Source: Pseudomonas sp. DY-1 (GTDB lineage: Bacteria > Pseudomonadota > Gammaproteobacteria > Pseudomonadales > Pseudomonadaceae). From it: a stretch of 64,000 bases of DNA. Position numbers and translations under genes: made by a program. This document shows positions 42,647 through 50,578 of the stretch, one piece after another. The notes beneath the pieces were generated by a model. The model was not told the DNA's origin, did not search any database, and worked only from the letters and a program-made list of their open reading frames with translations. Numbering within the stretch: the stretch's first letter is position 1; each line of letters opens with the position of its first letter. The DNA lies in NCBI RefSeq assembly GCF_003626975.1, contig NZ_CP032616.1, positions 4,061,001-4,125,000 of the forward strand. The letters are read 5' to 3'.

Positions 42647-43570
42647 TCAAAACCTCAGGCTCACCCGCGCCGTCAGCCCGTTGTCCCGCGCGTCTTCGGC
42701 ATAGGTGCCGTTATAGAACAGCCCGGCGTAGGCCTGTTCGGTAAGCTGGTAATCCACCCCCGCGTCCAGCCTGAAAGCGTCCCGGGTCAGTGCCACGGCG
42801 GCGCCACTCTCGTCGTCGATCCGGCTGTCGCTGAAAGCATGCCGCCAACCCGAGCTGATGCGCGCGGTCAGGCGCCGCCCCGATTCAAGCTCGATGCGCG
42901 TGGTACCGCGCAGGCCGAAGGTGCTGTAGCCGATCTCGTCGCGCTGGCTACCGAGACTACCCCGCGAATCGCTGTCCAGGCGCACGTAGGCCAGCTCGCT
43001 GAAACCTTCTGCGCTGAAGTCACGAAAATCCAGGGAGTAGCTGAGCTCGCCGAACACCTGGCCGCTATCGGCATCGGCCGCGCGCGTGTCACCGTCGTGG
43101 CCACTCCAGGCCGCCCCCAACTTCACGCCGATCTGGTTGTAGATCTTGGTGCCGGCGTAGGCGCCCAGATGCAGGCTGTGGATATCCGCATCCACACCCT
43201 GCACCTCCACGGAGGTGGTCGAGTAGCCGCCCATCACACCAGCGAACCAGTTACCCAGCTTGCGCTCGCTGCCCAGCAAGAGTCCGCCGATATCCCGCTC
43301 ACGACGGGGCGCCCGGTGGTCCGCATCCGCCGAGCCGTGACTGCCGAAAGCCCGCGCCCAAGCCGGCGTCTGTCCCTCTTCCAGGGGCGGTTCACGGAAG
43401 GAAAAACGGATCTGCTGGATGCGCTCGGATGCGGCATCGCGGAGGAAGTGGCTGTCTTCCAGCAAGCTGGCGCGACTGGACGCGGCAAAGGGGTCGCCAA
43501 GGGCCTGCGCGCTCAGCAACAAGGAGCAGAGACCGGCAATGACGACGCGCGGCGATGGATGCTGGCCCAT
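42647..43570 (-). CDS. Autotransporter-type outer membrane beta-barrel protein without passenger
   Basis: A 307-residue protein with a signal peptide (VVIAGLCSLLLSAQALG). From about residue 70 it is an autotransporter beta-domain (WARAFGSHGSADAD; GLLLGSERKLGNWFAGVMGGYS; strand after strand ending with a terminal phenylalanine in ARVSLRF). Only about 45 residues precede the barrel, so there is no passenger domain. GGAGGT supports the ATG at 43570. It may be a stand-alone barrel or a remnant of a larger autotransporter; the reading frame is intact and codon use looks normal. Confidence 0.75.
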   Translation of the reverse strand: MGQHPSPRVVIAGLCSLLLSAQALGDPFAASSRASLLEDSHFLRDAASERIQQIRFSFREPPLEEGQTPAWARAFGSHGSADADHRAPRRERDIGGLLLGSERKLGNWFAGVMGGYSTTSVEVQGVDADIHSLHLGAYAGTKIYNQIGVKLGAAWSGHDGDTRAADADSGQVFGELSYSLDFRDFSAEGFSELAYVRLDSDSRGSLGSQRDEIGYSTFGLRGTTRIELESGRRLTARISSGWRHAFSDSRIDDESGAAVALTRDAFRLDAGVDYQLTEQAYAGLFYNGTYAEDARDNGLTARVSLRF

Positions 43571-43715
43571 GCAGGGCACCTCCAGACGGGGCATGTGGAT
43601 AACTCTAGTTCGATGCTGGGCAATTCAATTTCCCGAATCCACCCCCGAGTTTCTGATTTGCCGGAGATTCACGACGCTGGCGCAATGGCCACCGGCACAC
43701 ATAAGGAACCTGCCC

Positions 43716-44618
43716 ATGCGCCCGCTGCTTTCCCCCGGCCTCAATGCCCATGCCTCGATGCTGCTCTGGGCATTGCTGGTAGCGCTATCGTTCTTCGCCG
43801 CTGCCCAGCTGAACCCGGCGCTCGACGCCCTGCCACTCACCGCATTGCGCCTGCTGCTTTCAGGAAGCCTGTTCTTGCCCTTGCTTCTGTTTCGCCGCCC
43901 CGGTCTTCCTGGCGGACGCGCACTGTTGGCGCATGTGGTGCTGGGTGGGTTGTTGGCACTCTATTTCGGCAGCCTGTTCGAAGCGCTGAAACACACCAAG
44001 GCACTGGACACCGCGCTGCTTTACGTCAGCGTGCCGCTGCTGACGCTCGGCGGTGAACGCCTGCTGCTGGGCAAACCGGTGCTGCAACGGCTTTGGCCGA
44101 CCCTCATCGCCGCGCTCGGCGCCCTGGCCCTGCTCGGCCTCGACAATGCCCATTTCGATACCTATGCCTATACGGTCTACGGTATCGGCTGTCTCGCCAT
44201 GGCGCTCTATGCCCCACTCAGCCAGCGTCTGAAACCCTGGCTCGGTGCCGAACGCGGCGCCGCTTCCCTGGCCTGCGGCAACCTGCTGGCAGGTGGCTTG
44301 CTGCTCGTCCTGGTCAGCACCCTCGGCCAGCGCTGGGACGGCCTGCAAGGCATCGCCCTGCGCGACATCGGTTGGCTGTTCTACCTGGCCCTGACCGCTA
44401 CCCTCGCGACCTTCTGGCTCCTGCACAGGGCCATCCATTGGCTGCCACCGGCAACAGTGATCGCCTACAGCTACCTGAGCGGCCTGTTCGCCCTGCTGCT
44501 GCAGAGCGTCTGGCTGCACAAGGTACCCGCGCCGCTGGCCTGGGCCGGTGCCGTGCTGATTGTCCTCGGCATGCTCTGGCTGGCTCGCCTGAGCCCGGCG
44601 CGCACGGCCACCGCCTGA
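43716..44618 (+). CDS. EamA/DMT-family transporter
   Basis: A 300-residue protein with ten hydrophobic segments in two EamA repeats, starting MLLWALLVALSFFAAAQLNPALDALPLTALRLLLSG. AAGGA nine bases before the ATG fixes the start, although the frame is open further upstream into the promoter. Drug/metabolite superfamily members usually export amino acids or other metabolites. A LysR-like gene follows 60 bp later in the same orientation. Confidence 0.8.
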   Translation: MRPLLSPGLNAHASMLLWALLVALSFFAAAQLNPALDALPLTALRLLLSGSLFLPLLLFRRPGLPGGRALLAHVVLGGLLALYFGSLFEALKHTKALDTALLYVSVPLLTLGGERLLLGKPVLQRLWPTLIAALGALALLGLDNAHFDTYAYTVYGIGCLAMALYAPLSQRLKPWLGAERGAASLACGNLLAGGLLLVLVSTLGQRWDGLQGIALRDIGWLFYLALTATLATFWLLHRAIHWLPPATVIAYSYLSGLFALLLQSVWLHKVPAPLAWAGAVLIVLGMLWLARLSPARTATA

Positions 44619-44678
44619 GTGCTTGCCATGTCGACAGGCTCGGGTTCTGATGGCGTTCCTGCCCCATGGAACCCGACC

Positions 44679-45599
44679 ATGCTGCTCGCGAACGGACTAC
44701 GCAAGATCGATTTCCAGGACCTCTTGGTGTTTCTCGAAATCTACGAGCGGCAGCACCTGGGGGAAGTCGCGGAGGTACTGAACCTCAGTGCCTCCAGCGT
44801 CAGCTACAGCCTGAGAAAACTCCGCGGTACCCTCGACGATGAGCTCTTCATCGCCACTCGCAGCGGCATGCGACCCACCCGCAAGGCCCTGGCCATGCGC
44901 CCCCACGCCCGCGCCATGATCGATCTGATGAACGCCTGCTTCAGCGAGTCCCGCGCCTTCGACCCCAGCCAGGCACCGCGTACGTTCCGCCTCTGCGCGC
45001 CGGAGTACTTCGAGCTGCTGATCCTGCCGCCTTTGCTGCGCCGACTGAGCGATGCGGGCTACCCGGTGAGCCTGGAGGTGCAACGCCTGGGCCGGGAAAT
45101 TCCCGCCGAGGCCCTGGTGCAGGGTGAGCTCGACCTGGCCCTGGGCTTCGGCCCGAATCAGCACCGCGCCCACCCCGGAATAGTGAGCCTGGCGCTGCTC
45201 AAGGATGAGCTGCTCTGCGTACGTGCCGCCGAAAAGGAGCCCGTGGCGGACCTGGATGCATTCTGCGCACGACGCCAGGTGTTCCCCACACCCTGGGACT
45301 CGGATCGCAACATGATCGATGGCTGGCTGCAGCAGCAAGGCCGCTCCCGGCAGTTCGCCGCCCGCACCAACAATTACCTGGCCGCCCTGCAACTGATCCC
45401 GGCCAGCGAGTTGCTGCTGGTGCTGCCGGCGCGGGTGTATGAGCTATTGGGTAACCCCCGTACCGCCGCAAGTCCATTGCCCGACCTGCCAAGCTTTTCC
45501 CTGGAGCTGCTCTGGGCTCAGCCCTTCGACCAGGACCCGGCAAACATCTGGCTGCGCGAGCAGATTCTGAGCGTCTGCGCCGAGCAGTCACTTCTCTAG
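44679..45599 (+). CDS. LysR-family transcriptional regulator
   Basis: About 306 residues. Helix-turn-helix at the N-terminus (KIDFQDLLVFLEIYERQHLGEVAEVLNLSASSVSYSLRKLR) with an effector domain from about 95 (RTFRLCAPEYFELLILPPLLRRL). The ATG at 44679 is nearest to the domain; an ATG at 44628 would add 17 poorly conserved residues, so the start is uncertain. It is downstream of the EamA gene, and its end overlaps the convergent TetR gene by 12 bp. Target unknown. Confidence 0.75.
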   Translation: MLLANGLRKIDFQDLLVFLEIYERQHLGEVAEVLNLSASSVSYSLRKLRGTLDDELFIATRSGMRPTRKALAMRPHARAMIDLMNACFSESRAFDPSQAPRTFRLCAPEYFELLILPPLLRRLSDAGYPVSLEVQRLGREIPAEALVQGELDLALGFGPNQHRAHPGIVSLALLKDELLCVRAAEKEPVADLDAFCARRQVFPTPWDSDRNMIDGWLQQQGRSRQFAARTNNYLAALQLIPASELLLVLPARVYELLGNPRTAASPLPDLPSFSLELLWAQPFDQDPANIWLREQILSVCAEQSLL

Positions 45600-46160
45600 C
45601 AGGTCATCCACCACCCGGCCGAGAAAACCGCGACTCGCGTTCAGCACCTCGGCCTGGGTCTCTTCGCGGGCGAGCATGCGCGCCACCACCAATGCACCGA
45701 CGCACTGGGAAATCATCGCCCAGGCCAGCTCGCCGTCTTCAAGGATTTCCGCCCAGGCACGCTGCAACTGCAGCATCCAGTGCTCGGCCTCCTCACGAAC
45801 GGGAAGGTCGGCGCGGGCGATTTCAGCCCCCAGCGCCGGGATGGCGCAGCCGGTGTCGGGGTTCTGCAGATGGGCCATGCTCAGATAGCGGTCGAGGCAG
45901 CGCTCCAGCTTGTCACGGCAGAAGCCTTCGCCACGGGCGACGTGGCCGATCAGGCTCTGTGAAAGTTCGCGCTGGACGATGGCAGTGAAGAGGTCGTTCT
46001 TCGACGGGAAGTGGCTGTAGAAGGCGCCTCCGGTCAAGCCGATGGCTTTCATCAAGCCGTCGACGCCGGTGGTGGAAAAGCCGCCGAGCTTGGCAATGGC
46101 ACCACTGCTTTCCAGCAGTTTTTGCCGGGTTTCTTCCTTGTGGGTGGCTGAATAACGCAC
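45588..46160 (-). CDS. TetR-family repressor divergent from an SDR gene
   Basis: About 190 residues starting at a GTG with GGAGGT four bases upstream. N-terminal helix-turn-helix (RQKLLESSGAIAKLGGFSTTGVDGLMKAIGLTGGAFYSHFPSKNDLFTAIV) and a C-terminal ligand domain. The 87-bp region to the divergent SDR gene holds two copies of AACGNNCGTTCAGC spaced by 15 bases, a natural operator. This NemR/AcrR-like class responds to small electrophiles or lipids. Confidence 0.8.
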   Translation of the reverse strand: MRYSATHKEETRQKLLESSGAIAKLGGFSTTGVDGLMKAIGLTGGAFYSHFPSKNDLFTAIVQRELSQSLIGHVARGEGFCRDKLERCLDRYLSMAHLQNPDTGCAIPALGAEIARADLPVREEAEHWMLQLQRAWAEILEDGELAWAMISQCVGALVVARMLAREETQAEVLNASRGFLGRVVDDLLEK

Positions 46161-46205
46161 GACGACCTCCGGTGGACTGGCTTGACGCACTGGCGAGCAT
46201 AGCAT

Positions 46206-46234
46206 AACGTCCGTTCAGCTAACGATCGTTCAGC
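46206..46234. promoter_or_regulatory. Tandem AACGNNCGTTCAGC sites, candidate TetR operator
   Basis: Copies at 46206-46219 and 46221-46234, 15 bases apart; each contains the palindrome AACG-NN-CGTT. They lie between the divergent TetR and SDR starts. Confidence 0.6.
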
Positions 46235-46247
46235 AAAGGTGAACAGC

Positions 46248-46988
46248 ATGGCTAGCGATACCGAGAACAAGAAAGTGGTACTGGTAATTGGTGCCGGTGA
46301 CGCCACCGGCGGCGCCATCGCCCGGCGCTTCGCCCGCGAAGGGTATGTCGCCTGCGTGACCCGGCGAAGCGCCGACAAACTGCAGCCCCTGGTGGATGCC
46401 ATTCGTGCCGAAGGTGGCGAAGCTCACGGCTTCGCCTCCGATGCACGCAAGGAAGAAGAGGTCGCCGAGTTGGTTGAAACCATCGAACGCGACATCGGCC
46501 CGATCGAAGCTTTCGTCTTCAACATCGGCGCCAACGTGCCCTGCAGCATCCTTGAGGAAACGGCGCGCAAGTACTTCAAGATCTGGGAGATGGCCTGCTT
46601 CTCGGGCTTCCTCACCAGCCAGGCGGTCGCCCGTCGCATGGTCACGCGCGAGCGCGGCACCATCCTCTTCACCGGCGCCACCGCCGGACTGCGCGGTGCC
46701 GCCGGGTTCGCCGCCTTCGCCGGGGCCAAGCACGGCATTCGCGCCCTGGCCCAGAGCATGGCGCGCGAGCTTGGCCCGCGAAATATCCACGTCGCCCACG
46801 TTGTGGTGGACGGTGCCATCGACACCGAATTCATCCGCGACAGCTTCCCCGAGCGCTACGCACTGAAGGACCAGGACGGCATCCTCGATCCCGACCACAT
46901 CGCTGAGAACTACTGGTACCTGCACAGCCAGCCGCGCGATGCGTGGACGTTCGAACTGGATCTGCGGCCCTGGATGGAACGCTGGTGA
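46248..46988 (+). CDS. SDR-family protein lacking the catalytic tyrosine
   Basis: A 246-residue Rossmann-fold short-chain dehydrogenase/reductase-like protein. The cofactor loop reads GAGDATGGAIARRFAREGY. Where active SDRs have Ser...YxxxK, this one has an alanine at the Ser position (FTGATAG) and FAGAK, so Tyr is replaced by Phe while Lys is kept. AAAGGTGA supports the ATG at 46248. It is divergent from TetR and may be repressed by it. Classical NAD(P)-dependent redox activity is doubtful; a binding or lyase-like role is possible. Confidence 0.78.
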   Translation: MASDTENKKVVLVIGAGDATGGAIARRFAREGYVACVTRRSADKLQPLVDAIRAEGGEAHGFASDARKEEEVAELVETIERDIGPIEAFVFNIGANVPCSILEETARKYFKIWEMACFSGFLTSQAVARRMVTRERGTILFTGATAGLRGAAGFAAFAGAKHGIRALAQSMARELGPRNIHVAHVVVDGAIDTEFIRDSFPERYALKDQDGILDPDHIAENYWYLHSQPRDAWTFELDLRPWMERW

Positions 46989-46993
46989 TCCCA

Positions 46994-47056
46994 TAGGAGC
47001 GAGCTTGCTCGCGAAATGCTCCCGCACGGCCTCGTTCGCGAGCACGCTCGCTCCTA
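46994..47056. repeat. Inverted repeat TAGGAGCGAGC...GCTCGCTCCTA
   Basis: Arms TAGGAGCGAGC and GCTCGCTCCTA surround a GC-rich inner palindrome with TTGCTCGCGAA / TTCGCGAGCA. A Pseudomonas intergenic repeat between the SDR and DsbA-like genes; their transcript may run through it. Confidence 0.7.
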
Positions 47057-47091
47057 CCTGGCCGTAGCCGAAACCAACGACGAGAACCCTC

Positions 47092-47682
47092 ATGACCAAA
47101 ACCGTCGAATTCTTCTTCGACCTCGGCAGCCCGGCCAGCTACCTGGCCTGGACCCAGCTGCCGGGGATCTGCGCCAGGACCGGCGCCACGCTGCACTATC
47201 GCCCAATGCTGCTGGGCGGTGTGTTCCAGGCCACCGGCAATGCCTCGCCTGCCGCCGTTCCGGCCAAGGCGCGGCACACCATGATCGATATGCAGCGCTT
47301 CGCCCGACGCTATGACGTGCCGATGCACTTCAACCCCTTCTTCCCCATCAACACGCTGACGCTGATGCGCGCCGCCATCGGCGTGCAGATGCGTCAGCCA
47401 GAACGCTTTGGAGCCTATCTAGATGCCATGTTCCGCGCGCTCTGGCAGGACAAGCGCAATCTCGGCGACCCCGTCGTGCTGGCCGCCGTCCTGCAGGAGG
47501 CCGGCTTCGATCCCCAGGCGATGCTGGCCCTGGTGGGTGAACAGGAGGTGAAGGACGCGCTTAAGGCAGTTACCGAAGAAGCAGTGAAACGCGGAGTATT
47601 CGGCGCACCCACCTGTTTTGTCGGTGAAGAGATGTTCTTCGGTCAGGATCGGCTGGATTTCGTCGAGGAAGCACTGGCCTGA
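47092..47682 (+). CDS. Kappa-class GST / 2-hydroxychromene-2-carboxylate isomerase-like DsbA-fold protein
   Basis: A 196-residue thioredoxin-fold protein. It opens TVEFFFDLGSPASYLAW; the Ser in GSPASY is where kappa-class GSTs bind the glutathione thiolate. GVFGAPTCFVGEEMFFGQDRL near the end is the typical cis-Pro loop. HCCA isomerases and kappa GSTs share this architecture. It lies downstream of the SDR gene and may belong to the same detoxification unit under TetR. Its last 40 bases overlap the convergent receiver-HDOD gene. Confidence 0.8.
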   Translation: MTKTVEFFFDLGSPASYLAWTQLPGICARTGATLHYRPMLLGGVFQATGNASPAAVPAKARHTMIDMQRFARRYDVPMHFNPFFPINTLTLMRAAIGVQMRQPERFGAYLDAMFRALWQDKRNLGDPVVLAAVLQEAGFDPQAMLALVGEQEVKDALKAVTEEAVKRGVFGAPTCFVGEEMFFGQDRLDFVEEALA

Positions 47683-48899
47683 GTCGACATCCCGAGCTTC
47701 GGCAGCGACGCCAGCAATGTGGCGTCGAGGCCGAGCATTCGCGCAGCCTTGTGTTTGGCCAGTTGGGCCGCGTCCTCGCCTTCCGGAAGCTCGGCGGCCA
47801 GCTTGGCGATGTGCAGGATGAGCGCATCCTTGGAGTAGACACCTCCGCCCAATTGGTACGCGGCCGCGATCAGCTGGCGCAGTTCCAGGGGCAGGCGCCA
47901 GCGCGTGCGCAGGGCCGAGCCGTATGGAGCGCCATGCGTACGCAGTGCCTCTTCGACCTGCTCGGCCGTCAGCTCCTCGCCTCCCAGGTCGCGCCAGCTC
48001 TGGATGCTGCGCAATACCGCCAGATCGCCGAGCAGGTGCAACAGGCCAGCGGTGTAGCAACGCTCGCCATCCCCCTCCAGGCATTGAGCCAGCCAGCGTG
48101 CCAGCTCGGCGGTGCGCTGGCATTGCTGCCAGATGCGTTCGCCGTGGGGTAGCAGCAGTGGGTCCGTCAGGTCGACACTGCGTTGCAGCGCCAGCCCCTG
48201 CGCCAGGTTGAGGCTGTGCTGCGACCCCAGCCGGGCAACGGCCTGATCCAGGGTCTGGCAACTGTTGCCCAGGTGCTGGCCAGCACTGTTCGCGGCGGCA
48301 ATCAACTGACCGGTAAGCTGCGGGTCCTGGAGAAACAGGGGCTGCAGTTCGGCCAGGTCGCGCTTGTGAGACTGCATGGCGTGATCCAACGCCTCATGCA
48401 CCACCTTCAACAACGGCGCCCCGGACGAGGTTTCACGCGCTTTGCCCAGGTACTCCTCCAGGCTCTGCATGTTCGGGACGGACGGAACCGGGCAGGCTAG
48501 CTCCTCGCCCGGTTCCAGCAACAGGTTACGCAGGCGCTGCAGCAGGTCCTCGGCATTGAAGGGCTTGGCCAGGTAGGCGGTAGGAGCCAATGGCAAGGCT
48601 GCGCGAACGCTGGCGGCGTCCACGCGCTCGGTGATCAGGAAAAAGGGGACTGGCGGATGGCGTCGCTGCCGCCGGACTTCGCGCAGCAGCTCAAGGCCAC
48701 CGATGCCCGGCAGCCCGTAGTCGACAATCAGCAAGTCCGGCCAACCTGTGCGGCAATGCTCGAGCACGCTCTGGCTGTCCGGCAGCACCTCGAGATGTGC
48801 GTCGCATCGCGCCTTGCGCACCAGCTCGACAAGCAGCTCGGCACTCCAGCGGTCAGGGTCGGCAATCAGCACCTTGGGTGCCCGCTCCATATCTGCCAT
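47643..48899 (-). CDS. Response regulator with HDOD output domain (copy 1)
   Basis: A 418-residue protein. Receiver domain at about 8-125: phosphorylatable Asp in LLIVDYGLPGIGG, Thr in FLITERVDA, Lys in AYLAKPFN. HDOD domain at about 160-350 (LLKVVHEALDHAMQ...LAELQPLFLQDPQLTGQLIAAANSAGQHLG; YTAGLLHLLGDLAVL). No kinase gene is adjacent. HDOD proteins link two-component or c-di-GMP signals to motility, biofilm and metabolism. It is paralogous to the gene just upstream and shares most landmarks with it. Its stop lies inside the convergent DsbA-like gene. Confidence 0.82.
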   Translation of the reverse strand: MADMERAPKVLIADPDRWSAELLVELVRKARCDAHLEVLPDSQSVLEHCRTGWPDLLIVDYGLPGIGGLELLREVRRQRRHPPVPFFLITERVDAASVRAALPLAPTAYLAKPFNAEDLLQRLRNLLLEPGEELACPVPSVPNMQSLEEYLGKARETSSGAPLLKVVHEALDHAMQSHKRDLAELQPLFLQDPQLTGQLIAAANSAGQHLGNSCQTLDQAVARLGSQHSLNLAQGLALQRSVDLTDPLLLPHGERIWQQCQRTAELARWLAQCLEGDGERCYTAGLLHLLGDLAVLRSIQSWRDLGGEELTAEQVEEALRTHGAPYGSALRTRWRLPLELRQLIAAAYQLGGGVYSKDALILHIAKLAAELPEGEDAAQLAKHKAARMLGLDATLLASLPKLGMSTQASASSTKSSRS

Positions 48900-48941
48900 G
48901 CGTGGCGATCCAGTTCAGCTGTAACTCTGGGTGAAAAATCC

Positions 48942-48972
48942 TGTACGGCTCGTACAAGAAGTGCGAGCACTT
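48942..48972. promoter_or_regulatory. Two adjacent palindromes between the HDOD genes
   Basis: TGTACG-GCT-CGTACA (48942-48956) and AAGTGC-GA-GCACTT (48959-48972) lie back to back, 43 bp before the copy-1 start and 47 bp after the copy-2 stop. They could be an operator for copy 1 or a terminator of copy 2. Confidence 0.4.
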
Positions 48973-49018
48973 CAGCAGACTAGACAATGCGGGCGCTCGC
49001 GCGCCAGCCCGGACAACG

Positions 49019-50230
49019 TCAGGGCAGCAAGCGCGCCGGAAGACGTTCCAGTAGTGCGGGATCGAGCCGCAGCAATCGTGCTGCTCGTTGTTCCATCAGG
49101 CTTGTCGGGGCTGCACCGTGCGACAGGCACAGCAGGGCCGCACAGAGGTTGAGTACCAGCGCTTCGCGGGAGAACACGCCAGCGCCCAGACCGTGGAAAG
49201 CCGCCACCAGTTCGCGCAGACCGAACGGCAAGCGCCAACGGATGCGCAGGGCCGAGCCGAAGCCCGCCGCCCTCCGCTGCATCACATCCTGCAGTTCATC
49301 GTTGCTCAGGCTGCCCCCGGAATCCTGCCAATCCTGCAGACTGCGCAGCAGGGCCAGTTCACCCAAGTTGTGCAACAGTCCGGCGGTGTAGCAGAGCTCG
49401 GCATCCAGCTCCAGTTCGCTGGCCAGCCAGTAGCCCAGCTCGGCACTGCGCTGGGCGGCCTGCCAGGCCAGTTCGGCCAGCTCCGCCAGGCGCGGGTCGT
49501 GCAGCCGCGCGTTGCGCTCCAGGGCCATGCCGAGCACAAGATTGAGGACGCGGGTGACGCCGAGTCGCTGCATGGCCTGACCCAGCGTCTGGCAGGGCAT
49601 GCCGAAGTGCTGGGCAGCGCTGTTGGCGGCGGCGATCAGCCGTGCGGTGATCTGCGGGTCGCGGGAGAAGATTTCATCGAGGTCGCGCAGGTCGACCTGA
49701 TCGGCGTGCAGGCATTGGCTGACCGCCTCGCGAACATCATCCAGCAGCGGTGCCCCCTGCCCCTCCTCGCGCACACTGTCGAGGTACTCCTTGAGGTTGT
49801 TGAGCAACAGCGCGGGCGCCTGGCCGCCGACAACGGAGTCGCTGGCCGGCAGCAGTGTGCTGAGGCGCTTGCGCAGCTTGGCCGCATTGAACGGCTTACC
49901 CAGGTAGGCCGTCGGCGCCAAGGGCCGCACGGCACGCACGCTGGCTGCATCCACGCGGGCGCTGATCAACACAAAAGGTAACGCGGGGGTGCGGGGGTGG
50001 CGACGCAGTTGGCGCAGCAGTTCGACTCCATCGATGCCGCCCAACTCTCCATCGGCAATTACCAGCTCCGGCAAGCGCCGCTTGCAGCGTGCCAGGGCTT
50101 CGAGGCCATCGGCCACCTGCAACACTTTGGCGGTGCCGCATATGTCCAACACGAGCTGGGCGAGTAGCTCCGACGTCCACGGATCGGCCTCGGCAATCAG
50201 GACTTCCGGAGCCTGGGCTAGGACGGGCAT
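49019..50230 (-). CDS. Response regulator with HDOD output domain (copy 2)
   Basis: A 403-residue paralogue of the next gene downstream. Receiver at about 8-125 with Asp in LVIADGELGGIDG, Ser in FVLISARVDA and Lys in AYLGKPFN. HDOD from about 155 to 345 (FSRDPQITARLIAAANSAAQHFGMPCQTLGQAM; YTAGLLHNLGELALL). GAGGT six bases before the ATG at 50230 fixes the start. The tandem arrangement, 119 bp apart, points to a local duplication followed by divergence. Kinase partner unknown. Confidence 0.82.
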   Translation of the reverse strand: MPVLAQAPEVLIAEADPWTSELLAQLVLDICGTAKVLQVADGLEALARCKRRLPELVIADGELGGIDGVELLRQLRRHPRTPALPFVLISARVDAASVRAVRPLAPTAYLGKPFNAAKLRKRLSTLLPASDSVVGGQAPALLLNNLKEYLDSVREEGQGAPLLDDVREAVSQCLHADQVDLRDLDEIFSRDPQITARLIAAANSAAQHFGMPCQTLGQAMQRLGVTRVLNLVLGMALERNARLHDPRLAELAELAWQAAQRSAELGYWLASELELDAELCYTAGLLHNLGELALLRSLQDWQDSGGSLSNDELQDVMQRRAAGFGSALRIRWRLPFGLRELVAAFHGLGAGVFSREALVLNLCAALLCLSHGAAPTSLMEQRAARLLRLDPALLERLPARLLP

Positions 50231-50533
50231 GGATACCTCGGGTGGCAGATAGGTCGTCACCGACAATCTACGCAGGGCCGGGAAATGGCCGAGAGGCAGG
50301 TCGGATTCGTCGTCAGAACAGAAGGCCGGCAGTCTAAACCGGGGGCCAGGCGGAGGATAGTGATCTAGGCCAAGGTCGGTAGCGAAAAACAACCTCATGC
50401 GGTTCCTGTCGTAGAGGGGATCTCGTTCGCCAGGTAGACCTAAGGATTGTTCTGCGGAGCTTCATACGCAGCCCTGCGCGACCCGCTCCCAGAGGGTGGG
50501 AGAGTCGTATGTGTCACTCCTGATCATCCAGGC
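50231..50533. other. Gene-free region upstream of the HDOD pair
   Basis: About 300 bases between the copy-2 start and the gabT terminator. No convincing coding frame with a ribosome binding site, no RNA gene and no strong palindrome were seen. It should contain the promoter of the HDOD genes. Confidence 0.5.
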
Positions 50534-50558
50534 AAAAAAAGACCCGCCGAAGCGGGTC
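50534..50558 (-). terminator. Rho-independent terminator after gabT
   Basis: On the minus strand GACCCGC-TTCG-GCGGGTC followed by TTTTTTT. It lies 21 bp after the gabT stop. Confidence 0.88.
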
Positions 50559-50578
50559 TCTTTTCACTACCTGGGGAA

